From a virus: a stretch of 31,899 bases of DNA. The first letter of the stretch is position 1. Every line of letters starts with the position of its first letter. The notes below the pieces were generated by a model that made no database searches, was not told where the DNA came from, and worked only from the letters and a program-made list of their open reading frames with translations. Location of the stretch: IMG/VR virus record IMGVR_UViG_3300042876_001171, positions 1 through 31,899 of that record. The stretch is one strand, 5' to 3'. Below, one piece after another: positions 11,518-20,030 of this stretch. Both the position numbers and the translations under genes were made by a program.

Positions 11518-13224
11518 ATGCGCGACTTCGCCGCCATCGCCACCACCTACGCCACCGACGTAGCCGAGGGCCGCATCGTGGCCTGCCGCTGGGTGCGCCT
11601 GGCTTGCCAGCGCCACCTGCGCGACCTTGCGCGCAGCGAAGCCGGCGAGCTGCCTTTCGTCTTCAACCCCGAGATCCACGACCCGCGCCGCAACAAGCAC
11701 TACCGCCCGGCCCAGCGCGTGTGCCACTTCGCCGAGCTCATGCCCCACATCAAGGGCGACTGGGCGGCGCGCGGCGAGCGCATCCAGCTTGATCCCTGGC
11801 AGGTGTTCGTCCTGGCCAGCATCTTTGGCTGGGTGCACCGCGAGACCTTCAAGCGCCGCTTCACGAAGGCCGACCTCTTCGTGCCGCGCAAGAACGCCAA
11901 GAGCACGCTGGCCGCTGTCATTGGCCTGTACATGCTGGCCGTCGACGGCGAGCACGGCGCCGAAGTCTTCAGCGGCGCCACCAGCCGCGATCAAGCGCTT
12001 GAAGTCTTCCGCCCGGCGCGGCTGATGTCTCTGGCCAGCCCCGACTTCAGGGCGCAGTTCGGCGTCATCCCCAACGTCAGCAACCTCGCTGTGCTTGACA
12101 CCAACAGCAAGTTCGAGCCCCTCATCGGCAAGCCCGGCGACGGCGCCAGCCCCAGCTGCGCCCTGGTGGACGAGTACCACGAGCACGCCACCAGCGAGCT
12201 CTACGACACCATGTGGACTGGCATGCTCGCCCGCAGCCAGCCGCTGCTGCTGGTCATTACCACCGCTGGCAGCAACATCGGCGGCCCGTGCTTCCAGCAC
12301 CAGCTCGAGCTGCAGAAAGTGCTCGAAGGCGCCGTGGTTGACGAGCGCCGCTGGGGCATCGTCTACACCGTCGACAAGGGCGACGACTGGACAGACCCCG
12401 CCGTGCTGTGGAAAGCCAACCCCGGCCTGGGCGTTTCCATCAACCCCGAGAAGCTGCTGGCCGACCAAGCCGAAGCCGTGCGCGATCCGCGCAAGCAGGC
12501 CGTCTTCAAGACCAAGCACCTGAACGTGTGGGTCAACGCTGCCAGCCCGTGGCTGAACCTTGAGCAGCTTGCCAAAGGCGGCTCTGGCGGCCTGCAGCGC
12601 GAAGACTTCAAGGGCGAAACCTGCTGGGTGGGTCTTGACCTTGCCAGCAAGCAAGACATCGCCAGCGCCGCGTGGCTCTTCCGGCGTGAACAAGCCGGCG
12701 AATGGCACTACTACCTCTTCAGCCGCCACTGGCTGCCCGCCGCCGCCGTCCAGAAGCCCGAAAACCAGCACTACCAAGCCTGGGTGACGGCCGGCCACCT
12801 GGTGCAGACCCCCGGCAACATGATCAACCTGCGGCAGATTCAAGAGGAGGTTGAAGCCTCCGCCGAGCAGCACGTCATCGCCGAGATCCCGATGGACGCC
12901 TGGGGCTCGCGCGAGATCGCTCCCGCGCTGCAAGACGCCGGCTTTGCCGTGGTCGACGTGCCCATGACCACCCGCAACCTCAGCGAGCCGATGAAGCTCA
13001 TCGCCGCGCTCATCGATGCCGGCCGCTTCCACCACGACGGCAACCCCGCCACCCTGTGGATGTTCAGCAACGTGGAAGTGTTCGAGGACCGCAACGGCAA
13101 CATCTTCCCGCGCAAAGGCAGCGCCGAAAAGAAGATCGACGCGGCCGTGGCCACGGTGCTGGCCATGGGCCGGGCGATGCTGGGCGAGGCGGCTGAATCC
13201 ACCCCCGAGATCTACGTCCTATGA
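11518..13224 (+). CDS. terL: Terminase large subunit, Terminase_1 (HK97-like) family
   Basis: This 568-residue motor-nuclease packages DNA into the prohead. The start ATG 11518 is the first after the small-subunit stop. Features in order: Q-motif-like region IQLDPWQVFVLASIFGW (residues 89-105), Walker A-like PRKNAKST (123-130), Walker B ALVDE (215-219), coupling motif VITTAGS (246-252), and a C-terminal nuclease domain opening with WVGLDLASKQD near residue 370 and an acidic residue in KKIDAAVATV near 540. Length and motif order are normal for the family. Its stop overlaps the portal start as ATGA. Confidence 0.95.
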   Translation: MRDFAAIATTYATDVAEGRIVACRWVRLACQRHLRDLARSEAGELPFVFNPEIHDPRRNKHYRPAQRVCHFAELMPHIKGDWAARGERIQLDPWQVFVLASIFGWVHRETFKRRFTKADLFVPRKNAKSTLAAVIGLYMLAVDGEHGAEVFSGATSRDQALEVFRPARLMSLASPDFRAQFGVIPNVSNLAVLDTNSKFEPLIGKPGDGASPSCALVDEYHEHATSELYDTMWTGMLARSQPLLLVITTAGSNIGGPCFQHQLELQKVLEGAVVDERRWGIVYTVDKGDDWTDPAVLWKANPGLGVSINPEKLLADQAEAVRDPRKQAVFKTKHLNVWVNAASPWLNLEQLAKGGSGGLQREDFKGETCWVGLDLASKQDIASAAWLFRREQAGEWHYYLFSRHWLPAAAVQKPENQHYQAWVTAGHLVQTPGNMINLRQIQEEVEASAEQHVIAEIPMDAWGSREIAPALQDAGFAVVDVPMTTRNLSEPMKLIAALIDAGRFHHDGNPATLWMFSNVEVFEDRNGNIFPRKGSAEKKIDAAVATVLAMGRAMLGEAAESTPEIYVL

Positions 13225-14525
13225 CCACGATCCTCGACCTCCACGCCCGCCGGCATGACAGCCGCGTGCTCACCGCCTGGCTGGCCACCCGCCCGGGCGC
13301 GGCTGAGCGGGTGCAGAGCAACGTGCACACCGTGGCGGCGCTTGAGCGTGGCGACGGCCCCATCACGCACCAGCAGCTGGCGGCGGCGCTTGGTGGCCTG
13401 CCGTCGTCGGCTGGCGTCGTCGTCAACGAAACCGTCGCGCGCAGCGTCTCGGCCGTGTGGGCCTGCGTTGACCGCATCGCCGGCGCCATCGCATCCATGC
13501 CGCTGCCCGTGTACGAGCGCACCGGCGACAGCCGCTCCCGCGTCGATCACGATGTCTGGTGGCTCCTCAACGAAGAGCCCTGGGACAACCTCAGCGCCGC
13601 CACCTGGCTTGAGTACCTCGTCGGCTGCCTGCTGCTGGGCGGCGATGCGTTCGCCGAGATCCTGCGCCCCGGCTTCCGCTCCGCGCGCATCACCGGCTTC
13701 CGGCCCCACCACTGGAAAGACGTCTCCGTCGGCTTCGACCCCGATGGCCTGCTGATCTACGACGTGCACGACAACATCACCGGCGAGATGCGCCGCGTGC
13801 CCGCTGCCGACATGATCCACGTGCCCGGCCTGTTCTTCGACGGCAAGCGCGGCCTGTCGGTGCTGCGCGCCGCAGCGCGCGATGCCGTGGGCATCAGCAG
13901 CGCCGCGGCCGACTTCTCCGGCCGCTTCTTTGCCAACGGCGCCGCGCCGTCGGTGGTGCTGAAAACGGCCAAGGCCCTCGAGCCCGGCCAAGCCGACGCC
14001 CTGCGCACCAGCTTCGAAGCGCGCTTCACCGGCCAGGGCAACATGCACCGCCCCATCGTCCTGGCCGGCGGCATGGAGCTTGAAAAGCTCTCCATCACCC
14101 CCGAAGACGCCTCCCTGCTCGATACCCGCCGCTTCCAGGTCGAAGAGATCGCCCGCATCTTCGGCGTGCCGCCGCACATGATCGGCCACACCTCGGCCTC
14201 TACCTCGTGGGGCACCGGCATCGAGCAGCAGAGCATCGGCTTCGTCAAGTACACCCTGCAGCGGCACTTGGTGAAGATCGAGCAGGAGCTCAACCGCAAG
14301 ATCTGGCCGACGCGTGCGCGCTACTACGTCGAGTTCTCGGCCGTCGGCCTTGAGCGCGGCGACACCAAGACGCGCAACGAGGCCTACCGCATCGCACTCG
14401 GCCGTGCGGGTGAGCCCGGCTGGATGTCGGTCAACGAAGTTCGCCGCGCCGAAAACCTGCCGCCCGTTGAGGGCGGCGACATCATGGGAGCGCCCAATGC
14501 GCAAACTCCTGCAGCTCCTGGCTGA
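13221..14525 (+). CDS. Phage portal protein, HK97 type
   Basis: The 434-residue protein forms the dodecameric channel at the capsid vertex and docks terminase and head-tail connectors. It carries typical portal segments: VWACVDRIAGAIASMPLPVY (residues about 80-99), RRVPAADMIHVPGLFFDG, and near residues 310-330 the conserved IARIFGVPPHMIGH followed by TSWGTGIEQQSIGFVKYTL. The C-terminal end is DIMGAPNAQTPAAPG. It starts at ATG 13221 in an ATGA overlap with the large terminase, and its last 29 bases overlap the protease gene. Confidence 0.95.
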   Translation: MTTILDLHARRHDSRVLTAWLATRPGAAERVQSNVHTVAALERGDGPITHQQLAAALGGLPSSAGVVVNETVARSVSAVWACVDRIAGAIASMPLPVYERTGDSRSRVDHDVWWLLNEEPWDNLSAATWLEYLVGCLLLGGDAFAEILRPGFRSARITGFRPHHWKDVSVGFDPDGLLIYDVHDNITGEMRRVPAADMIHVPGLFFDGKRGLSVLRAAARDAVGISSAAADFSGRFFANGAAPSVVLKTAKALEPGQADALRTSFEARFTGQGNMHRPIVLAGGMELEKLSITPEDASLLDTRRFQVEEIARIFGVPPHMIGHTSASTSWGTGIEQQSIGFVKYTLQRHLVKIEQELNRKIWPTRARYYVEFSAVGLERGDTKTRNEAYRIALGRAGEPGWMSVNEVRRAENLPPVEGGDIMGAPNAQTPAAPG

Positions 14526-15252
14526 CAACCGCGGGCCGCGCGCCCCGGTGCAGCTTGAGGGCTCCACCCTCTACGTCTACGACGCCATCGTCGGCACCAA
14601 CGCCGAGGCCGAGTTCTGGGGCGGCGTCAGCGCCGAGGCGCTGGTGCCCGTGCTGCTGAATCAGCCCGAGGGCGCCACCCTCACCATGCGCATCAACAGC
14701 GGCGGCGGTGATGCGTTCGCGGGGCAGGCCATCCTCAACGCAATGCGGCAAAGCCCCGCCACCATCAACGTCGAAGTCGACGGCCTGGCCGCCAGCGCCG
14801 CGTCGATCATCGCCCTCGGTGGCGACCGCGTGCGCATCGCTGAAGGCGCCATGGTCATGATCCACAACGCCTGGATCATCGCCATGGGCAACGCGCAGGA
14901 CATGATCGAAACCGCCGCCCTGCTGTCCAAAGTGGACGACACCGCCGCGCAGCAGTACGCCGACAAGACCGGCAAAGACAAAGCCCGCATGGCCGAGCTC
15001 ATGGCCGCAGAAACCTGGTTCAGCGCCTCCGAGGCGCTTGACATCGGCCTCGTCAACGAAATCGTCAAGCCCGCCGCCAAGGCCCAGGCCCAGGCCAGCG
15101 CCCCGGCCAAGGTGTGGAACCTCTCCGCCTACAGCAAGCCGCCCCAGGCGGCCTGCCAAGCCCCCCAGCCGCCGGCCGAGCCGGTGCTGAGCCCCGAACA
15201 AGCCCGCGCCCTCATGGCGCGGGTTGACAAACGCTGGCGCCGCGCAGCATGA
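14497..15252 (+). CDS. Prohead maturation protease, ClpP/S14 type, 251 aa
   Basis: ATG 14497 follows GGGAG inside the portal gene. The protein has the ClpP crotonase-like core: RINSGGGDAFAGQAI (residues 66-80) for the oxyanion region, GLAASAASIIALGG with the probable nucleophile Ser100, and MVMIHNAW with His123. The next block, EETAALLSK-like helices and AETWFSASEALDIGLV, closes the domain. A Pro/Ala-rich tail runs from about residue 200. It should cleave the capsid protein's N-terminal scaffold region and other prohead parts. A terminator-like hairpin follows the stop. Confidence 0.92.
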   Translation: MRKLLQLLADNRGPRAPVQLEGSTLYVYDAIVGTNAEAEFWGGVSAEALVPVLLNQPEGATLTMRINSGGGDAFAGQAILNAMRQSPATINVEVDGLAASAASIIALGGDRVRIAEGAMVMIHNAWIIAMGNAQDMIETAALLSKVDDTAAQQYADKTGKDKARMAELMAAETWFSASEALDIGLVNEIVKPAAKAQAQASAPAKVWNLSAYSKPPQAACQAPQPPAEPVLSPEQARALMARVDKRWRRAA

Positions 15253-15274
15253 CGCTGCAGACGCCCTCGTACCG

Positions 15275-15297
15275 GCCCGCCTTGTGCGGGCTTTTTT
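15275..15297 (+). terminator. Intrinsic terminator between protease and capsid genes
   Basis: GCCCGC (15275-15280), a 5-base loop and GCGGGC (15286-15291) are followed directly by six T. It lies inside the structural operon, where it may tune the ratio of upstream to capsid transcripts or be bypassed by antiterminated polymerase. A second small hairpin (GCCCG-CT-CGGGC, 15300-15311) follows. Confidence 0.75.
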
Positions 15298-15336
15298 GTG
15301 CCCGCTCGGGCGCCATCCCTACCTGAAAGGTAACCC

Positions 15337-16617
15337 TTGAAGCTGCAACAACGCCTCCAAGCGCTGCGTGCCGAGCGTGACACCGCCGCCACGACTCTGC
15401 GCCAGCACGTCGAAACCAAGACCGGCAACGGCTGGACCGCCGACGACACCGCCAAGTACGACGCCGGCCTTTCCGACATCGACCGCATCGATGCCGAGAT
15501 CGACCGCATCGAGAAGGTCATCAAGACCGAAAGCGCCGTCAACCAGGCGCTTGACCGCCGCGCCGGCACCCGCGACATCAGCGACCAGCGCGCGCAAGAC
15601 GAAGCCAACGCCGAGATGGCCGTCTTCATGGGCTGGCTCAAGAACGGCATGCAGGGCCTCACGCCCGAGCAGCAAGCCGTCGCGCAGCGCCACCTCACCA
15701 CGGTGCAGGGCGCCGGCGTCGCCACCGGTGCCGCCGGTGGCTTCACCGTGCCGCAGGAGTTCCTGGCCGTGCTGGAAACCTCCATGCGCGCCTACGGCGG
15801 CATGCGCGACGTCGCCACCATCATCCGCACCGCATCGGGCGCCGACATGCCCATGCCCACCAACAACGACACGTCCAACTCCGGCTCGATCATCGCGGAG
15901 AACACCGCGCAGTCCGTGCTCGACGTGACGTTCGGCCAGGTCATCCTGCGGGCGTTCATGTACACCAGCGGCATCGTCCCGGTGAGCTACCAGCTTCTCA
16001 ACGACACCGCCTTCGACATGGGCACCTGGCTGGCCAACCAGCTCGGCCTGCGCCTGGCGCGCATCGAAAACAACCACTTCACCCTGGGCACCGGCGTGGC
16101 CACGCAGCCGCAAGGCATCGCCAACGCTACCGTGGGCCTCACCATCGGCCACACGCAAGCCACGGGTGGCGCCACGGGCTACACCTACCCCGGCCTCGTC
16201 ACGCTGCAGCACAGCGTCGATCCGGCGTACCGCCGCATGCCCAACTGCGTGTGGATGATGTCCGACACGGCGCTGCGCCAGGTGCGGCTCATCGTCGACA
16301 CGCAAAACCGCCCGATCTTCGTGCCCGGCTACACCATCGGCAACGACGCTGTCGGCGCCGCCCCCGACACGATCATGGGCCACCGCCTCGTCATCAACCA
16401 AGACATGCCCGTGCCCGCAGCCAACGCGCGCTCCGTGGCGTTCGGCGACTTCTCCAAGTACTTCATCCGTGAAGTGCAGGGAATCCAGGTCGTGCGGCTG
16501 AACGAGCGCTTCGCCGATGCGCTGCAGGTTGCCTTCTTCGGCTACCAGCGCGTTGACGGCCGCATCCTGGACGCGGGCACCAACCCCATCCGCCTGCTGC
16601 AAAACAGCGCCACCTGA
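15337..16617 (+). CDS. Major capsid protein, HK97 fold, with N-terminal scaffold domain
   Basis: The start is TTG 15337 with AAAGGT 7-8 bases upstream; no better start fits the N-terminal coiled coil. Residues 1-95 are helical and charged (KLQQRLQALRAERDTAATTL, SDIDRIDAEIDRIEKVIKT) and correspond to the delta/scaffold domain of HK97-type capsid precursors. The mature part probably begins around residues 115-135, near GAGVATGAAGGFTVPQEF. The fold is then seen in TIIRTASGADMPMPT, FMYTSGIVPVSYQLLNDTAF and the C-terminal VVRLNERFADALQVAFFGYQ-type strand. The upstream protease would remove the N-terminal domain. Confidence 0.95.
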   Translation: MKLQQRLQALRAERDTAATTLRQHVETKTGNGWTADDTAKYDAGLSDIDRIDAEIDRIEKVIKTESAVNQALDRRAGTRDISDQRAQDEANAEMAVFMGWLKNGMQGLTPEQQAVAQRHLTTVQGAGVATGAAGGFTVPQEFLAVLETSMRAYGGMRDVATIIRTASGADMPMPTNNDTSNSGSIIAENTAQSVLDVTFGQVILRAFMYTSGIVPVSYQLLNDTAFDMGTWLANQLGLRLARIENNHFTLGTGVATQPQGIANATVGLTIGHTQATGGATGYTYPGLVTLQHSVDPAYRRMPNCVWMMSDTALRQVRLIVDTQNRPIFVPGYTIGNDAVGAAPDTIMGHRLVINQDMPVPAANARSVAFGDFSKYFIREVQGIQVVRLNERFADALQVAFFGYQRVDGRILDAGTNPIRLLQNSAT

Positions 16618-16635
16618 CCCGCCGCGCCATCGCGT

Positions 16636-16668
16636 GCACCAACGCGCCCATCGCGGCGCCGTTGGTGC
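16636..16668 (+). other. Long inverted repeat after the capsid gene
   Basis: GCACCAACG (16636-16644) pairs with CGTTGGTGC (16660-16668), and inner GCGCC/GGCGC bases can extend the stem with one bulge. No T-run follows. It could protect the abundant capsid message from 3' decay or act as a weak pause site. Confidence 0.5.
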
Positions 16669-16702
16669 CTCGTAAAGCGCGCAACAAAGTCAACGAGGGC
16701 CT

Positions 16703-17074
16703 ATGAGCATCCAGCCCAACAACAACCAAACCACGCCCAGAGTCATCAATCACGGCGACGGCACCCACTCTGAAGTGGCTTTGCTGGCCGGCACGCGCGA
16801 GTACGCCGTGGCCGCCAAAGTGCGGCTGAACATCGCCGCCGCCACCGTAAACATCGAGCTGCCGCCGCTGTCCAGCGTGCGTGAGATCTACGTGCTCGGC
16901 TCGGCGCGCTGTTTCTTTCGCACGGGCGACAACAACGTGACGGCCAGCGCCGCCACCGCGCACCCGCTGCCTGCCGACGAGCGCTTTCACCTGCGCGTGC
17001 CGGCCGGCCACACGCACATCGCGGTTGTCCGCGATGCGGCCGATGGCGTGCTTGACGTGGTGCCGGTGGCCTGA
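16703..17074 (+). CDS. Small beta-rich head-region protein, 123 aa
   Basis: ATG 16703 follows GAGGGCCT. The sequence is beta-strand rich (VRLNIAAATVNIELPPLSSV, FHLRVPAGHTHIAVV) without membrane or catalytic features, and it lies between the capsid gene and the spike-like gene, whose ATG overlaps its stop. A head decoration or attachment function is likely by position. I do not recognise the family. It could form the anchor on which the next protein is displayed. Confidence 0.75.
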   Translation: MSIQPNNNQTTPRVINHGDGTHSEVALLAGTREYAVAAKVRLNIAAATVNIELPPLSSVREIYVLGSARCFFRTGDNNVTASAATAHPLPADERFHLRVPAGHTHIAVVRDAADGVLDVVPVA

Positions 17075-18540
17075 TGTTCGGCGTAGGCAACACCGGCCGG
17101 CTGAGCGTGGGCTCGGTGCGGCGCCGCGCCGCACTGCCGGCGCTGCCGCCGCTTGACCTGATCACGGCTCCGTCTGCGGGTGCGTGGTCGGTGTCGCGGC
17201 TCTTGCGCACGGCTTACAACGGCCCGGCCCTGCGCCTGCGGCGCGACGTTGACAACGTAGAGCGCGACGTGTTCCAGGCTGCCGGCTTGGTGCAGCCCGA
17301 CGCGCTGCTGGGCGTCTGTGGCACCAATCACCTGCCCAACAGCGAAACCATCACAGCGGCGGCGGGATGGACCCCTACGGGGTTGGTGACAAGCCAGATC
17401 GGCACTGCTGGCGCGGATGCCGTGTGGGACCTGCGCGAAGACACGGCCAACAACCGCCACCGCATCGCGTCGCCCTTGCTCACTGCGACGGCCGGTCAGG
17501 CGGCGCGGTTTGTGTTCGAAGCTCGCGCAGCGGGTGCGCCGTTTGTGCAGCTCCTGTGCAACGCGGCGCTCACCCCCGCACGGACAAACATCAACCTGCT
17601 AACCGGCGAAATCGTCAACAGCCTGCCAATAGCGCCGACGATCACCATGCTGCCAGACGGCTGGGTGCGCGTGGATGCCTCGTTTACGGTTGCAACGGGC
17701 AATGGCGCGGTGCTGGTGCAGCTTATCCAGTCGATGAGTGATCCGCGAGACCCAGCTTCGTATGTCGGCAACCCGGCGCGCGGCGTGGAGCTGCGCCGCA
17801 TCCAGGTGCAGTTTGTCACCACGCCGCCGGGCTACTGCCCTACGTTTGGCACTGCCGTTACGGCAGTGAGTTCGGGTTTTGTGGTCACCGAATATGACCA
17901 AAGCGGCAACGGCCGCAACGTAACTCAGGCCACGGCACTCAATCAAATAAGGCTTGTCAATGCGGGCGTGCTCGACACGCGCAACAGCCGCCCTGCGCCT
18001 GTGTTTGCGGGCAACCAGTGGTTAGAGCGGAGCGAGCCCGACTTTCTCTACGCCCCCGGCGCCGCCACTGTGTGCGCGGTGGTGGCAGGCCCCGCCCAGG
18101 TTGACATGCGTATTGTGGCGCATGGGTCTACCGTCAACACTGCCCCGATATACGCGCCAACGCAAACCGCCAGCCCTACAACTACGGCGCTTTCCTCGTT
18201 TTTGCGAAACGATGCAGGCAATTCGCCAATTATTCCAAACGGCGCGCAGCAAATTCCCGGCGCGTTTGACGACACGCTTCGTGTGATGAGCACCATTGAC
18301 ACGGGTACGCAGTTCCGGCACGCGGTCAATGGGGCGCTTGGCACGAATATCTCGTACACGCGCATCGGCGTTTTAACCCTCAACCGGTTTGCCATTGGCG
18401 CCCTGGCCCGCGGCTCAGTCACCAACATCTTTACCGGCACCGTGCCCGAGGTCATCGTGTTCGCGTCCGCCCTGTCCGCCGCCGACCGCCAGACCTTGGA
18501 GCGCAACCAGGGCGCGCATTACGGCATCACTGTCGCTTAA
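17074..18540 (+). CDS. Head-located spike/decoration protein with carbohydrate-binding domains, 488 aa
   Basis: Residues about 27-80 (LITAPSAGAWSVSRLLRTAY, GPALRLRRDVDNVERDV) and 265-300 (GFVVTEYDQSGNGRNVTQAT) resemble two ends of an arabinofuranosidase B-like/concanavalin-type domain common in phage surface proteins, where these blocks are normally close together. Between them, residues about 82-257 form a jelly-roll-like module (NHLPNSETITAAAGW, RIASPLLTATAGQAARFVFE, DGWVRVDASFTV). This resembles carbohydrate-binding modules of phage fibres. The C-terminal part ends VPEVIVFASALSAADRQ, a LamG-like ending. It is coded within the head module, so it may decorate the capsid and bind surface glycans. 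Patches near 18130-18260 are less GC-rich than the neighbours, which suggests recent exchange. Confidence 0.75.
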   Translation: MFGVGNTGRLSVGSVRRRAALPALPPLDLITAPSAGAWSVSRLLRTAYNGPALRLRRDVDNVERDVFQAAGLVQPDALLGVCGTNHLPNSETITAAAGWTPTGLVTSQIGTAGADAVWDLREDTANNRHRIASPLLTATAGQAARFVFEARAAGAPFVQLLCNAALTPARTNINLLTGEIVNSLPIAPTITMLPDGWVRVDASFTVATGNGAVLVQLIQSMSDPRDPASYVGNPARGVELRRIQVQFVTTPPGYCPTFGTAVTAVSSGFVVTEYDQSGNGRNVTQATALNQIRLVNAGVLDTRNSRPAPVFAGNQWLERSEPDFLYAPGAATVCAVVAGPAQVDMRIVAHGSTVNTAPIYAPTQTASPTTTALSSFLRNDAGNSPIIPNGAQQIPGAFDDTLRVMSTIDTGTQFRHAVNGALGTNISYTRIGVLTLNRFAIGALARGSVTNIFTGTVPEVIVFASALSAADRQTLERNQGAHYGITVA

Positions 18541-18560
18541 CTCACCGAGAGGAATCACCC

Positions 18561-18962
18561 ATGCCTCGCAACTACGACACCACGCTCGGCCTGCCGTACC
18601 CGCGGGTCACGCGCATCGTCATCGAGTATCCAGAGTCTGGCCACCCTGTCGTCGAGTACGTGGAGCGCACGGCCATCGTCGACGCGGCCGGCTCCGTGCG
18701 CCTGCTCGATGGTGGCGGCCAGCAGGTCCGCATGCAGATGCCCCCGCCGCTGCAGCCTGTGCAACGCGTCAACCCGGCCACGGGCGCAGTGATGCCCGGC
18801 ACCACGTCGTCGCGCGAGCTGCTGCTGGGTATGACCGCGCTCATCCGCCGCGATCAACTGCTGCGCGACGGCGAGATCAACCCCCTGGCCCCGGCCGAGC
18901 CTGCACCCGCTCCCGCACCGGCACCCGCCGAGCCGCCGGCCCCGCCACCAGCCGAGGGCTGA
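18561..18962 (+). CDS. Hypothetical head-region protein with Pro/Ala tail, 133 aa
   Basis: ATG 18561 follows GAGAGGAAT at good spacing. Residues 1-100 begin MPRNYDTTLGLPYPRVTRIV and are beta-rich, then helical with SSRELLLGMTALIRRDQLLR. From about residue 108 the tail is a low-complexity Pro/Ala repeat (PAEPAPAPAPAPAEPPAP), a flexible linker typical of surface or periplasm-spanning proteins. Its stop is 2 bases before the next GTG start. The role is unknown; it may accompany the spike-like protein upstream. Confidence 0.72.
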   Translation: MPRNYDTTLGLPYPRVTRIVIEYPESGHPVVEYVERTAIVDAAGSVRLLDGGGQQVRMQMPPPLQPVQRVNPATGAVMPGTTSSRELLLGMTALIRRDQLLRDGEINPLAPAEPAPAPAPAPAEPPAPPPAEG

Positions 18963-18964
18963 TC

Positions 18965-19447
18965 GTGCTGGTCGCCCACTACATCGGCGCCCACAAGGGC
19001 GACACGCTGCTCACTCGCCTGGGCTGGGCCGTGGTGCGCCTGGTGCAGCGCGGCCCGTGGCGCCGCGTCACGCACGTCGAGGCGATCCACGAAGAGCACG
19101 ACGACGGCACCGTGACGATTGCCAGCAGCAGCCTGCGCGACGGCGGCGTGCGTGACAAGCGCGTGCGGCTCACCCCGGGCCACTGGCTCATCGTCGACGT
19201 GCCGCAGTGGAGCGTGCGCGACAGCCTGCGCCTGCTGGCCGTGACCTATGGCGATGGGTACGACGTGTCCGGCGCGGGCGCCACGGTGCTGCCCCTCCGG
19301 CACCGCGAGGGCCGATGGTTCTGCACCGAGTGGGTGGCGCACCCGTACCTAAAGGCCTCGCACCTGTTCGGCCCGGCGCAGCTCGCCGCCATCACCTTGT
19401 CGCTCGGCGAGGACGTGACCGAGCGGTTCTTCGCCGCGCGTGCCTGA
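18965..19447 (+). CDS. Permuted papain-like (NlpC/P60-YiiX-type) protein, 160 aa
   Basis: GTG 18965 stands behind GAGGG just after the previous stop. The order of motifs is that of circularly permuted papain-like enzymes: histidine first, in RRVTHVEAIHEEHDDGT (residues about 37-53), and cysteine later, in REGRWFCTEWVAHPYLKAS (about residues 115-133). YiiX/LRAT-like members cleave amide or ester bonds; the substrate here is unknown. N-terminal VAHYIGAHKGDTLLTRLGWA fits the family opening. Its site in the head-connector module is unusual, because the tail region carries its own NlpC/P60 protein (25832). It could be an injected or structural enzyme; this is inferred. Confidence 0.68.
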   Translation: MLVAHYIGAHKGDTLLTRLGWAVVRLVQRGPWRRVTHVEAIHEEHDDGTVTIASSSLRDGGVRDKRVRLTPGHWLIVDVPQWSVRDSLRLLAVTYGDGYDVSGAGATVLPLRHREGRWFCTEWVAHPYLKASHLFGPAQLAAITLSLGEDVTERFFAARA

Positions 19448-19448
19448 C

Positions 19449-20030
19449 ATGCCCACCACCCTGCGCCCACTCAACCCGCCCACGGCGCTGCCGGTCAGCC
19501 TGGCCACGGCCAAGCTGCACTGCAAGGTCGAACACAGCGCTGACGACGCGCTCATCACCTCCATGATCCGCGCCGCCGCCCGCTCGGCCGAGCAGCAGCT
19601 CAATCGCGCGCTCATGGCGCAAGAGTGGCTGTGCAGCCTGGACGAGTTCCCCACCGCCGGCATCGTGCTGGGCAAGCCGCGCGTGCTCAGCATCGCCAGC
19701 ATCACCTACACCAACCCCGCGGGCGCTGATATCACGCTGCCCAGCAGCGCCTACACGCTGGATGCCGACGCACTGCCCGGCCTGGTGCTGCCCGCGCTGG
19801 GCACCACGTGGCCGGCCACCCGCGCCCAGCCCAACGCCGTGCGCGTGACGTTCACCGCCGGCTACGGCACCGATGCCGCCGCCGTGCCCGAAGACGTGGC
19901 CGTGTGGCTCCTGCTCCAGGTGGCCACGCTCTACCGCAACCGCGAGGCCTTTGCCCAGGGCGTGAGCGTGGCCGAGCTGCCCGGCCGCTTTGCCGACGGC
20001 CTGCTCGATGCGCAGAGGCTCTACTGGTGA
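19449..20030 (+). CDS. Head-tail connector (phiE125 gp8 / HK97 gp6-like), 193 aa
   Basis: The protein opens with LRPLNPPTALPVSLATAKLH and a helical block DDALITSMIRAAARSAEQQL, then a beta domain with SITYTNPAGADITLPSS and VRVTFTAGYG, and ends LPGRFADGLLDAQRLYW. This is the layout of adaptor proteins that form a ring below the portal. ATG 19449 is one base after the preceding stop; a GTG at 19440 is less likely. The stop overlaps the next gene's GTG. Confidence 0.88.
   Translation: MPTTLRPLNPPTALPVSLATAKLHCKVEHSADDALITSMIRAAARSAEQQLNRALMAQEWLCSLDEFPTAGIVLGKPRVLSIASITYTNPAGADITLPSSAYTLDADALPGLVLPALGTTWPATRAQPNAVRVTFTAGYGTDAAAVPEDVAVWLLLQVATLYRNREAFAQGVSVAELPGRFADGLLDAQRLYW

Noticed and set aside
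18880-18960. Pro/Ala repeat in the gene at 18561 as a DNA repeat element
   Set aside because: It is a coding low-complexity linker built from similar codons, not a mobile or regulatory repeat.
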